Positions 1 through 10,845 of a stretch of DNA of 64,000 bases are shown one piece after another. The position numbers were made by a program, and so were the translations under genes. This DNA comes from Isoetes taiwanensis. Taxonomy: Eukaryota > Streptophyta > Lycopodiopsida > Isoetales > Isoetaceae. The notes beneath the pieces were generated by a model that had not been told where the DNA came from, did no database searches, and was given only the letters and a program-made list of their open reading frames with translations. The stretch lies in NCBI GenBank assembly GCA_021234155.1, contig JAJEKV010000052.1, forward strand, positions 2,536,254-2,600,253. Reading direction: 5' to 3'. Each line of letters begins with the position of its first letter. Position 1 is the first letter of the stretch.

Positions 1-190
1 AAGCTTTGTATTGCAAGAAGACGATACAACAAAGAAGAGGCGCCAAATCGGTCGCGTCATCGGGTCCTCTTTTATAATCCCAAAAGGGATCTTCTAAAGA
101 TAGCAACTGAATAACAGAATATCTAAAACAGTAATGTTAAGATGATCATGAGAAGGTTACTGCATCATTATCTTGACAGGTCCACGTCCA
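1..190 (-). mobile_element. Copia LTR, right part, cut by window edge
   Basis: The first 190 bases match 27575-27766, which is the LTR of the Copia element at 24910-27766. The LTR ends in CA at 190. The rest of this LTR, and presumably another Copia copy, lies left of the window. It marks the left border of copy 1 of the tandem segmental duplication and shows that the duplicated unit included Copia sequence. Confidence 0.7.
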
Positions 191-194
191 ATAT

Positions 195-3100
195 GTTAAA
201 GTAAATTTGGCTACTTCTTATATGACCTCAAGCATTAGAATGTTGCATGATTCTGCTTTTTTTCATTGCCCACCCAGCACATTGCACTAAAGCTTGATTT
301 GGAAAAGCATGGTATCATGTTAGCACCAGGATGATGAACACCCCTTTTTTTATTGAAGAATCAAGTATTTAGAGGGCCTCTGACCTGCATTTATCTGCCA
401 GAATGCCCTTGCTCCCTTGCTCACTCTCAGAAAAGATATTCATGATGTAGCTCATCCTTCCCTAACAATAGGATTCAAATCGTTGAGCAAGTTTGACATG
501 GATGTACATGTTCCTTTCTCATGACTTGTCCCTGTAATGTAATATATACACAGAAGCTATTTACAACTTCTAACATTTCTAAAGATTTTCTTTTAGATGT
601 CACAAAAGCCTTGCATGTCATAGGCATTTTAATAACTATTAAGTTGTAGGAAAGTAGACCATGTAGATCAGAGCACATCTATATGATTACAGATTATCAT
701 TTCACTCAGTTGCGGTTTATCATGGGAAAATATGTCTCATTACTTTTAAACATGCATAGCGGAGGCATGTTTATTCAACATAAAGGAACAAAAATCTGTT
801 CCATTACCTTCATCTTGTTATTGAACTCTGATGCACTAGTATTTTAAAGACAACATTGCTCAACCTCAATGTAGAAATGTATGGGTTGCTTCCTCTCAAC
901 TCGTTTCTAAATTTATTAAAACTTATTGGGCAGAACGAAAAATTTCCAAAAACAAATCAAAGAGACCCTTTTACCATGTTTTATTTTCAGCACCAAAAAA
1001 GATATGCTTAAGCCCGGTAGGACATCTCACTCAATTAAAGGTGTCGCCCCTCGCAACAAAAAGATAGAGAACTGGCTGGTAAAATGCATCAAGGATGGTG
1101 CCTTAGAGAGCAACTCTCATTGTGTGGCACTTTTTGTGGCTTTAACAAATTGATCTATGCCACCTAGAAGCCAGTGCAATATCATCATACATTGGAGGAT
1201 GCTTTCTTTTGTTTGCTGTTCATATGGATCTTAAAACATTACAATATAGCATTTAACCTTTTTTTTCCCCATGGTTGGTAGATCCTAATTATTTAGTGCA
1301 ACCACATGAATTTGCGAGGAGATCATGAGGAGTAGTAGGAAGGCGTTTTAGGTTCATGGACATATTCTAGTCATTTAGTGCAACCAGATGAATTTGGTGT
1401 ATGATTATGTTCACATGTTGATCTCATTAAGCTTGAGACTAGGAGAGTTATATGGCTCAAATTTTGGTATCAATCTTCTTAACCATCATTGAGAAGTCCG
1501 CTAACAAGAAAGACATTACTTAGTTCCATATGGCATTAAAATGTTCCATATGTTGCTCCTTCGACTCGCAGAATGATCTGACACATAAAGGCGCCTATCA
1601 GCAGCGCCTTCATTTCACCCATCTCTCATTTGGCTTTCGTCCTTTGTTGTATAATAGTGCTCCTTGGCGGCTTGCAGATTCTTTTGTAGTCGTGGTAAGC
1701 ATCTAACACGTCTTTACATCCTGTTTCTGAGTACTTTCATGATTCCTAAATTCAAGTTTGTGATTTAGGGTTTTTGTTAAAGTAAATTTGGCTACTTCTT
1801 ATATGACCACAAACATTATAATGTTGCATGATTCTGCTTTTTTTCATTGCCCACCCAGCACATTGACCTAAAGCTTGATTTGGAAAAGCATGGTACCATA
1901 TTAGCACCAGAATGATGAACATCCCTTTTTTATCGAAGGATCAAGTATTTAGAGGGGTTCTGACCTGCATTTATCTGCCAGAACGCCCTTGGTCACTCTC
2001 AGAAAAGATATTCACACTGTAGCTCATCCTTCCCTAACAACAGAATTCAAATCGTTGAGAAAGTTTGGCATGGATGTACATGTTCCTTTCTCGTGACTTG
2101 TCCCTGTAATGTAATATATACACAGAAGCTATTTGCAAGCTTCTAACATTTCCAATGATTTTCTTTTAGATGTCACAAAAGCCTTGCATGTCACAGGCAT
2201 TGTAATAATTATTAAGTTGTAGGAAATCCCATCGATCCGAGACATCGGATCGCCATTCTAGAATGGGACGAGCATGCATGTTTTGCATGCATGCGGGCGG
2301 CGCATGCCCGTTCTGGTTGGGAGTTCGCTATTTTAGGCGCGTTTCTGCTTCGACTTCTCATCGGCGCTTCCTCTTCTCTCTCAGCAGTACCTTATTCTCT
2401 TTGAATTGTTTCCAGGCAGGGGAGGGGCTTCTTCCTGCCTGGTTTGGCCAATTTGGCATTTCTTTCATGCTATCCGTTCTCAGCCTTTAGCCTTCATCCT
2501 GTGACCTTCGTCCTCGATCCTAGTTTGTTAAGGAAGTCCTTTGGTATTCGGGCGGTTTGTTGGTTTCATGCGAGTCCCATTCTAGAATCCCATCGATCCG
2601 AGACATCGGATCGCCATTCTAGAATGGGACGAGCATGCATGTTTTGCATGCATGCGCGGTGGCGCATGCCCGCTACGTTGGGAGTTTGCTATTTTAGGCG
2701 TTTACGCTTTCGACTTCTCATCGACGCTTCCTCTTCTCTCTCCAGTACCTTATTCTCTTTGAACCCACCCTCCCCTTCTTTGTTATTGTATTTTTATCGC
2801 GGGCACGCTACAGAATCAGCCCTCCACTATGGGAGGTTTGGTTTGTCTTGTTGTTTTGTTGGTGATGTGCAGGTACAGGTTAGCGAGTGGCATCTATTTC
2901 GACTTTTCCATTCGTGGGTTTTGGGAGCGATTTTTATGCCTTACGTTTGTCCAAGCCCCTTGCCGAAGGCTTATCACTAGGGTTTTTCCTCGAAAACCCG
3001 AAAGGGCGGGGTTTTTTAATCCCGGTGATAAGCTTTCGGCAGGTACACTAGCCAGTCTCTATTAGCATTGTATTTTGTTGGGGTCCAAATGATATAATTG

Positions 3101-4115
3101 GATTTTCCCTTTATTGTTTATGGGTAGTTCGCATGTGTGCGGCTACCCACTATCCACCATTGTAGAAAATCTGCTGAGATGAATGAGAAGCAAGTCTAAG
3201 TCGGGCGGTTTGTTGGTTTCATGCGAGTCCCATTCTAGAATTAGACCATGTAGATCAGAGCATATCTATATGATTACAGATTATCATTTCACTCAGTTGC
3301 GGTCTATCATGGAAAAATATGTCTCATTACTTTTAATCATGTATAGCGGAGGCATGTTTATTCAACATAAAGGAACAAAAATCTGTTCCATTACCTTCAT
3401 CTTGTTACTGAACTCTGACGCACTGGTATTTTAAGGACAACATTGCTCAACGTCAATATAGAAATGTATGGGTTGCTTCCTCTTCCAAGTCGTTTCTAAA
3501 TCTATTAAAATTTATTGGGTAGAATGAAAAATTTCTAGTTGACAGTCAAGAGATTTACTTTACCCCTTTTTACCATGTTTTATTTTCAGCACCAAAAGAT
3601 ATGCTTAAGCCTGGTAGGACATCTGCTCAAATTAAAGGTGTCACTCCCTGCAACAAAAAAGATAGAGGACTGCTGGTAAAATGCATCAAGGATGGTGCCA
3701 ATGAGATGTACACTATGAAAAGGGATAGAGAGCAACTCTCATTGTGTGGCACTTTTTGTGGCTTTAACAAATTGATCTATGCCATCTAGAAGCCAGTACA
3801 ATATCATCATATTTTTTTTGCTCTTCATATGGATCTTAAGACGTTACAATATATAACATTTAACTTCTTTTTTCCATGGTTTGTACATCTAGTTATTTAG
3901 TGTAACCAGGAGATCATGAGGAGGAGGAGTAGGAAAGCCTTTTAGGTTCATGGACATATTCTTGTTATTTAGTGCAACCACATGAATCGGGTGTATGATT
4001 ATGTTCACATGTCTCATTAAGCTTGAGACTAGGAGAGTTATGTGGCTCAAATTTTGGTATCAATCTTCTTAACCATCATTGAGAAGTCAGCTAACAAGAA
4101 AGACATTACTTAGTG
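195..4115. repeat. Internal tandem repeat, about 1.58-kb period
   Basis: The sequence starting GTTAAAGTAAATTTGG at 195 recurs at 1776, a period of about 1581 bases. Later landmarks (AAAGATATGCTTAAG near 1000 and 3596; the GAGAAGTC...GCTAACAAGAAAG block near 1490 and 4080) keep the same order. The second copy is lengthened by a 1-kb insertion at 2227-3240. The same tandem pair is present in copy 2 (27771 and 29349), so this local duplication is older than the large one. Confidence 0.85.
2227..3240. mobile_element. Unclassified 1-kb insertion made of two tandem related copies
   Basis: It is absent from the matching place in copy 2 (about 29806), which gives its borders to within two or three bases. 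It consists of two units (2227-2587 and 2588-3240) that start with the same roughly 100 bases and end with the same roughly 40 bases. The 15-mer GTCCCATTCTAGAAT at the end (3227-3241, and 2574-2588 for unit 1) is the exact reverse complement of 2255-2269. The start is rich in palindromes (CGATCCGA...TCGGATCG; GCATGCA...TGCATGC). Unit 2 also holds a 17-bp hairpin (2961-2977 with 3025-3041, one mismatch). No target duplication is evident and no protein family is recognised. A foldback or Helitron-like non-autonomous element is possible. Confidence 0.6.
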
Positions 4116-7100
4116 CCAATGGCCTTAATGTTAAAGATTCATTGATGATGAAGTACTTGAGAGTCATTTATAGGGGGTGCAACCATAGGGGTAGCCTTTG
4201 ACGCAATATCGTACTTCTCTTTTCTATAGTAACTGCTCGCCACCCCCTTTTGATATTTTTTGTTTCTCGTAATATTTGGCTTGAGAAAGTGCTTGTACTC
4301 GTAAGAATTGCCAGCCTGTCCATCTTTAGACAATATTGCCATCATGGTATTTTTTGCAATGCCTTATAGGAAATATGAGGAATCATTGCAATGCCTTAAA
4401 GGAAATATGGGGAATTATAATATGCAAGGTATTTAACATGGCGAAACTACATGATCTATACCGTGAGAGTAGACATTTGTATATACAGGCTAAGAACAAT
4501 AATAGACATAATTTTAAAACAATAATAGACATAATTTTATCAGGCTTTACGCCAATCAATCCATTAACATGTTCAATCATGCATCTTATTCAACAAAGAC
4601 TGGATTTCCTCCATGTCACACACTTGTCATTACATACTTGATAATGGCATTTTATGTCATAAGTTCAGCACCAACTCCACTTTTAAAGATGAGGGAATGA
4701 TATAACTGGCCCTTTGACATCAAGGTTAAAAAATACCGTTGAAGTTAATCAATTCCATTTTCATGCCTTTTATATGTATTTGATGAAATAGTTCCAATGC
4801 CAACTTTAGCTTCTCATGATCAAGTTATGTTGCATACTTACTATTTGCAATACTAGTTGCTCTATCTCTCTCCAATCCAAAATTTCATGCCTACAAGGCT
4901 CATCCATATATTCCCAAACACATTCTGAAATATCCTTCATATATGGCTTGTAGTTGAGACATTGAGCTCTGCAATCTTCCATTTTTGCAATTATTAGATC
5001 ACATTTTTTGTGGAGTGCATGGTAGAAAATGGTACATTTTTTCCGAAACAGCTATAATGCATTTCACCGTCAAATGTCTTATTTTTATATTTTTCATATA
5101 AATCATCTAAATGTACACAAAGGATTCGTTAATGGGATATGCGCACGTATGCTTACTAAATAAACATGCAAATGTTGTAATGGTTGCATATGAGATACAC
5201 TAGGAGGTCACTAGCTAAAGATTTTACTCTACGTAGATTATATTTTTTTGAAGGGTGAAAGCACAAGAGTCTACTAATCAGATATTAAAAGTATAGTGTA
5301 CATGTGTCTCATCTAACTGTGTAAGCACAAGATGCCACTGGAACATGAGCCTGAAACATAATGTACTTACTCCATAGTAGAAGACTAATGATAAGAACTA
5401 ATTTGAATCCAAATACATTCCCTCACTTCTGGCACAAGGGAGGAATACACATAAACATCGGTATCTTAGCATGGGCCACAAGTATCTTAGCCTGGGCCAC
5501 AACAATAATGCCGTGCAGACGAGTAGATGCCCTGAAAAATGTGATGTCTACGATTATCCCATATCGAAGAGGATGCACCGACAGTCTAGTACGCTGTTAA
5601 ATAAACCTTGTAGCCAAGGCCACACCGGTTGAACCCTTGGACAATAAAAAAGACAATGCTCGAGAGTCTAAACGTCTGAAAGGCAAAGCAGACATACTGT
5701 AGATATGAGAAGATCATAACGATGTTAGTAGGCATCCCTGTGCATAATTTGTTGCTAAAGTACAGAAACCTTAGGATGGAGCAACTTATCCCAAAGCTAG
5801 CACCATGTACGACTCGAATTGGGATGTGGAATCTATAGGCGCCACCCATCTGGCAATGGGAGGGGCTATGGTGCTAAGAGGAGGTGATATATTGATCTGA
5901 CAAAGTGTTTGCCTTTGTGAATATTTTCGTGAAAGCCTGCAGGAAGCCCTTCTGTAAATCCAACCTCCACCATAAACGGCAAATTTTCTGCGGCCTTCTC
6001 CCATATAGACACATCCCAACAGGAGAGTAGAAATTTTGCTTGAAATTCAAGCCAAGATGTTCAACTTATTTTTATTGATTCAAACATTTACAAGATAAAA
6101 ATATTTACAAGACAAGATAGCAAAATTTGAATAAAAGCACATACACAAGCTCCTGTTTCACATATGAGAAGATAGCAGATGTATATTTAGCTTGTGAATA
6201 TTCATAAATATTGTAGAACTCATTTTGGTATTCTCGTGCTCTAGGGATCTGATTATTGTATGCACCTATGCAGACATACGATATAAATTTTTGTTCAACA
6301 ACCAATTCATATCACTTCAATTTGTACAGAACCTTGCAAGTCTCAATATCTCCAGCTAGAAATACATGTATCTGGTTTAATGGTATCCATAAGTGGATGG
6401 GTTGAGGCTTGGAGTGTTGGCAGCTAAAATATCAAGTATTTTCCAAAAGTTGTTCAAATTTTTTAGTAGTAAACGATAATTATGCCATATTCCATTGTCA
6501 TTTAGTAACAACCATGCATTTTCTTGGTAGGCTTGAATAAAGAGCAGACTTAATTTCCTTTCTTTGTTAGTATTCTAATCAATACGTTTTAGAATTTGCT
6601 TCTGATTTGAGTTTTTGATGCAGGATAAGTATTTGAGCTTGCACATTCGTCCATTATTCGAATCCATTGCATTATCATAGGGTAGCATGATCGAATTACG
6701 TGGTGTATGTAAATCCCCAATGGCTTGCGAAGTTACTTTAGTGATCTAGCCTCTGTTGTTCCCTTGTCAAGATTGATGAGACGAGACACATGCACCAACT
6801 TCGATGCTTCAATCACTTCACTTTTCTCGATGCATTTTCTTTACCATAAAGTATATTATCATATATCCTAGCCACAAATAAAGAAGGTTCTTGCTAGATA
6901 AGGCTTACATGGCGACAGAAAGCATGTCCCAACTAAAGAATGCCAGGTGCTTTATCTGCTCTTGTTGAGCACACATGTAGCAGATCACTTTCTTTATAGC
7001 AAATTCTGGTATTTGAGGGGCTGCCAATTTGTCTTTCTATAATCAAGTGCAGAATGTGATACCAATTCTTGCTTGTAACACCTTCAAGTTTTGCACAGTA

Positions 7101-8409
7101 AAAGAGAAGCATTGAACTATGTTAGGATGAACGCGGTTTGGTAGAAATGCATGCAATTGCCTAGCTGAATTAAGTAAACCAGTCTTTACAAACTTGTTAA
7201 CTGGTACCCTTTGAGACTGCCTAAGATAATATTTGAAAAATCACTTAACAGTGCCAGAGCAAACGACCATTGCCCATGTTAAAGCTTATAATATTGCTCT
7301 GGTAAAAAAATCATTGAGCACTAGAAAACAGTACCCACAAACTCAAGCATCAATGTTGCATCTAAACCTGGAACAGGACTTAAGGTTTGAGCTTGAGCAC
7401 GCTCGTTATCAGCTACAATATGTGCTTCAAGAAGGACAGTATGCATTATGAGCTAGAGCATTCCACAACATCCTGCAACAATCTGCATCTTCTGCTATCA
7501 AATTGGTAACAGAATCGACATCTGAAAACTTACCTGTAATTGAATCCCTGGGATAAGTCTCACAATGTGCCCATAAATATGCATTTTTAGCTCCTTCAGA
7601 TCTCAAGAGCTCCTCATTCACTTTAACTTTGAAGCCTCCACCTTTCCTGTTCCAAGTAATTCCATATTCTAGAGATAAGACGATATGAATTTTGCCTCCA
7701 AGCCTTTGACTTGAGTTTCAATGACATGGCCTTTGATTCGAGGCTTCGAGAACCAATGGGAGCGCACATCTATATAACATCGGCGAATACTTTCAGGGTT
7801 TCTTATTAGCATTTGGTTATATATAGGAAAGTATAGGCTTAATTGCATGAAAAATACAGTAGGAGGTATAGAAATATGTAGCATAATAACAGGAGGTTCT
7901 AGAAGGATTTGATATGGATGTAAAAATGACAATTCCTAAAACCATAGACCATATCCCTAAAACAATTGAATGGGTTGTTTTAAAAAAAATATAGATTTAA
8001 GATAAAAAATAATCACGTTAGCTCACTGATTATATTGGTCAAAGTAGTCTTATTAGGACATTATCTTATTTTGGTAGAGGTTGGAGCCCTCGTACTTCAT
8101 ATTCTAAAAGGGTGAAGCCGTATAGAGGTTCCATATTCCATCAAAACCTTAGGCAACTCGTATTATATATTTCAAAATCATAGGTGTCCCTATGACTATA
8201 AGCAAAATGAGAGGTGCCAAGAGGCTCTAACATACGATCCGGACCGTAATATCGACGACGGATCCCACCACTATAGTAGTCCGGGTGCACCTCGTTTATA
8301 ATATGTACCACAATAACAAGGGGTCTCGGGGGATTGGATATAGATGTAAAAATGATAATTCCTAAAACCATAGACCATATTCCTATAACAATTGAATGGG
8401 TTGTTATTA

Positions 8410-8412
<3 letters not shown>

Positions 8413-8497
<85 letters not shown>
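8413..8497. repeat. (CA)n microsatellite, target site of the chromovirus
   Basis: About 42 AC repeats. In copies 2 and 3 (43196-43282, 47155-47275) the same tract continues directly into the sequence that here resumes after 21842. The tract was therefore split by the chromovirus insertion. Confidence 0.95.
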
Positions 8498-8498
<1 letters not shown>

Positions 8499-10194
8499 CG
8501 TTCCAAAGACGAAAGATCACGGTCCCGGGGCGTTATCGCATCTTTGCCAAATCGCCACGCGTACCGCACCTCTCCGTGGACCGGACGTGTGCGCCGCTAT
8601 AGCAAGTGGGTGGCCCCTAGGGGGCAACTTGCTAAGAATGTGCATTAACATTAATGTGCACATTTACCAATGTACACATTAATATGGGCACACATTTCCA
8701 TAGGGACATTTTATGCAATGTGGGCCATACCCATAGGTGCAATTAATGTGCACATTTCCCAAATGTGCACATTCATTAATGTGCACACATTTCCATGTGA
8801 GCACAATTGAGTGCACACATTTCCATGTGGGCACATTTGGCCACCTAGCCCTTAAAGGCAAGTGGGCCCTTTTCCAATTATCCCACATGCCTAAAGGGGA
8901 TAATTGGAAACCTTAGCCAACCCCTTGTCTATTTAGGGAAGGAAACCCTAACTCACCCAATTTTCGTTTCTAGGTTCCTAAGCCCTGTTTCAGCTGCCCC
9001 AAAGGTCAAAACCGCCTCCCAGACTCTGCCTGGGAGAATTGCACCATTAGTTTCCCTTGACTCGAGCGTTTCAGCAGGATGGTCGAGCTCAGGTTAGGAG
9101 GAGCCACTCAAGGATCAGGTATTTGGCCAATTTAATAGTCTAAACCCTATTTCAGTCATAGAATCAGTCGGTTTAGCCTATTAAATTGCCCATAGTAGCC
9201 TTCTAGATCTCTAGATACCAGCCTCTAACTAAAGAACCTAACTCTATGATATAGATTAGATATAGTTCTTTAGTTCTTCTGTGATGTATATGGATGATGT
9301 ATCTCTATGAACTCCTTGTATTGGGAAGGGGGGTAGAGACCTAAAGCTTGGTAGTAGATGCTCCTAGATTAGCCTCTCTAGCACACTATAGATTCGGCCT
9401 GTGCACAAGAACCATACACAGTTTGTGGGTGAAGGGGCCGACCAGCCGAGAAGGAGGTTCATGTCCCGACTCCTGAAAGATCCCTCTGGTGTGTAAGGCC
9501 TACCAGGGATCATTGTGACTAGGTCTAATGGCTCACCACTGAGTGTGGGTGAGGCATGGACTCGACACCCGTGAAGTGATGTACACTTTCCAGTGGGTTC
9601 AATACGGGGCGGTGGCCCTCTAGTCACCTTGAGTCGGCATGTAGACCTGCGGAGGAGTGATCCCTTCCCGCCCCATCGAACCGGGAGGATGAACCCGTGA
9701 ATAGCCCCTTTGGCTAAGCATCCGTGGGCTCTGATCAGTCCCCACACATTTCAGCCTACTACACGCAAAGTGTGCAATGTGAGGGCGGATGGAGTGGACA
9801 ACCCTATGCCATGTTCATATGCCAGCCAAATGCATTGCCATGAATTCTGTCTGCAATGAACTCTGGAGACCCAAGCCGTCAGTCATCCCCTTGAGTCTGA
9901 GCCTTGGGTAGAACTCCCCATATGTATTGTGCTCACCTCGTTTATGCAGATGTGATGGGCCACCCTTCGAGGTGGATATGTGCTTATGTTATATACTGAC
10001 ATGTATGCTTACGCTTCCGCAGCTAGGTAGGCCCTGAGGGAGACGGGATAAAATGACCCCTTCACTCTTCCCATTGGAACCCGTCACGGTTGCAGTGTTA
10101 TGTGGAGGGCCCTGTATCGGCATGGAGCTGGTATGGGGGATGAACTCCTGTTTGTATATGGTGAGTGCACCGTATACGAGTAGGGGACATCACA
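8494..10194 (+). repeat. 5' LTR of the chromovirus
   Basis: It matches 20176-21842 over almost its whole length and ends ...GGGGACATCACA at 10194, directly before the primer site. The first four bases seen in the 3' LTR (TGTG) merge here with the (CA)n tract. Bases 8499-8605 are much more different from the 3' LTR than the rest. At 8640-8840 there is a cluster of TGTGCACA-type palindromes in a roughly 40-bp degenerate repeat. A possible weak TATA (TATTTA) lies near 8929, before the conserved TTTAGGGAAGGAAACC block. Short frames inside the LTR, such as 9364-9747 on the minus strand, have no family resemblance and are not called. Confidence 0.92.
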
Positions 10195-10195
10195 G

Positions 10196-10207
10196 TGGTA
10201 TCAGAGC
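10196..10207 (+). other. Primer binding site for initiator tRNA-Met
   Basis: TGGTATCAGAGC begins one base after the 5' LTR end. This is the standard plant LTR-retrotransposon primer site, complementary to the 3' end of initiator tRNA-Met. It fixes the LTR boundary and the direction of the element. Confidence 0.95.
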
Positions 10208-10398
10208 AATGTTCTTGGTGACCAAGAGCAAAGCACTGACCATGCTCCCAGTAGCACTAACTTAATAGGATCCTTAAACCTCGAAAAATGGGAAATTTTT
10301 TTCTCATTTTTGTAGTTTATGCTAAGCTAGTAACAGTTAAAATGAATGAAAACATAAAAAGACTAAAATTGATGAGCCAACCTTCAAAAAAGGGGGTG

Positions 10399-10465
10399 GT
10401 CTCACACGTCGCGCCAGGACAGATAATGAGATTCTCATTTTCGGGCTGGGCGCAACGTGTGAGAC
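10399..10465 (+). promoter_or_regulatory. 67-nt hairpin, type A, cassette 1
   Basis: Outer arms GTCTCACACGT and ACGTGTGAGAC pair perfectly over 11 bp. Next come the near-complementary blocks CGCGCC and GGGCGCA, then the inner stem ATGAGA/TCTCAT. The inner sequence ATGAGATTCTCAT defines type A. The same 67-nt form recurs at 12241-12307. The function is unknown. It lies between the LTR and the H3-like ORF, so it would be in the genomic RNA and also just upstream of a local promoter. Confidence 0.9.
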
Positions 10466-10597
10466 ATTCAGCTTTAAACATTAAATATCATGAATTACAG
10501 TAAAACAACTTGATAATTCTAAATTTAAGCTAAAAATCAGTAGAATTGGCATGCTACATGTTTAAAAAGTACAAAATTTAGTAGTGGGTCCCACCAT

Positions 10598-10664
10598 GTC
10601 TCACACGTCGCGCCAGGACAGGAAATGACTTTTTCATTTTCGGGCTGGGCGCAACGTGTGAGAC
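10598..10664 (+). promoter_or_regulatory. 67-nt hairpin, type B, cassette 1
   Basis: It has the same outer arms as the type A hairpin, but a different inner part, with ATGA and TCAT pairing around CTTTT. It starts exactly 199 nt after the type A start at 10399. The same type B form, at the same 199-nt offset, is seen at 12440-12506. Confidence 0.9.
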
Positions 10665-10738
10665 CTTGCTTAATTAGGTGTTTTAGATGTTTTAGGCAAC
10701 CCAAAAAGGTAGTTTAAAAGTGACCTAAAAATGACACC

Positions 10739-10746
10739 TATAAATA
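10739..10746 (+). promoter_or_regulatory. TATA box upstream of the H3-like ORF
   Basis: TATAAATA lies 107 bases before the ATG at 10846, a normal plant core-promoter distance allowing a leader of about 70-80 nt. The leader contains AAGTTTGCTC then GGCGATCTTC, both repeated in the leader of the 12809 ORF. This implies a promoter separate from the LTR. Confidence 0.7.
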
Positions 10747-10845
10747 GACCTAGACCCCTCCCATTTCTGCGTTCTTTCCTTAGAAGTTTGCTCGTGTTCG
10801 CCAAGGCGATCTTCTGGCGCTTAGCTCCGATCGACGAACCATCAA

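Larger units (their letters stand above)
191..8493. repeat. Segmental duplication copy 1, left part
   Basis: This stretch is nearly identical to 27767-43282 once the LINE insertions at 31786-33182 and 35631-42495 are removed. Its part from about 6167 onward is repeated a third time from 44967. It is AT-rich and holds no ORF that I can assign to a family. Short frames, for example at 7233-7451 and on the other strand at 7427-7621, recur in all copies only because the DNA is duplicated. Differences between copies are substitutions plus small indels, many at CTG/CAG-like sites. Confidence 0.85.

Noticed and set aside
7233-7621. Small frames conserved in all three duplication copies (also 35155-35516 and 46038-46425)
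   Set aside because: Conservation is explained by recent DNA duplication. One copy has a 27-base deletion, and no family match is seen.
8141-8682. Long frames of Cys-Val or His-Thr repeats
   Set aside because: They are translations of the (CA)n tract, as are those at 43054-43373 and 47008-47298.
9364-9747. A 127-aa frame in the LTR, and its partner near 21006-21400
   Set aside because: No family resemblance, broken in the other LTR, and in the untranslated part of the element.
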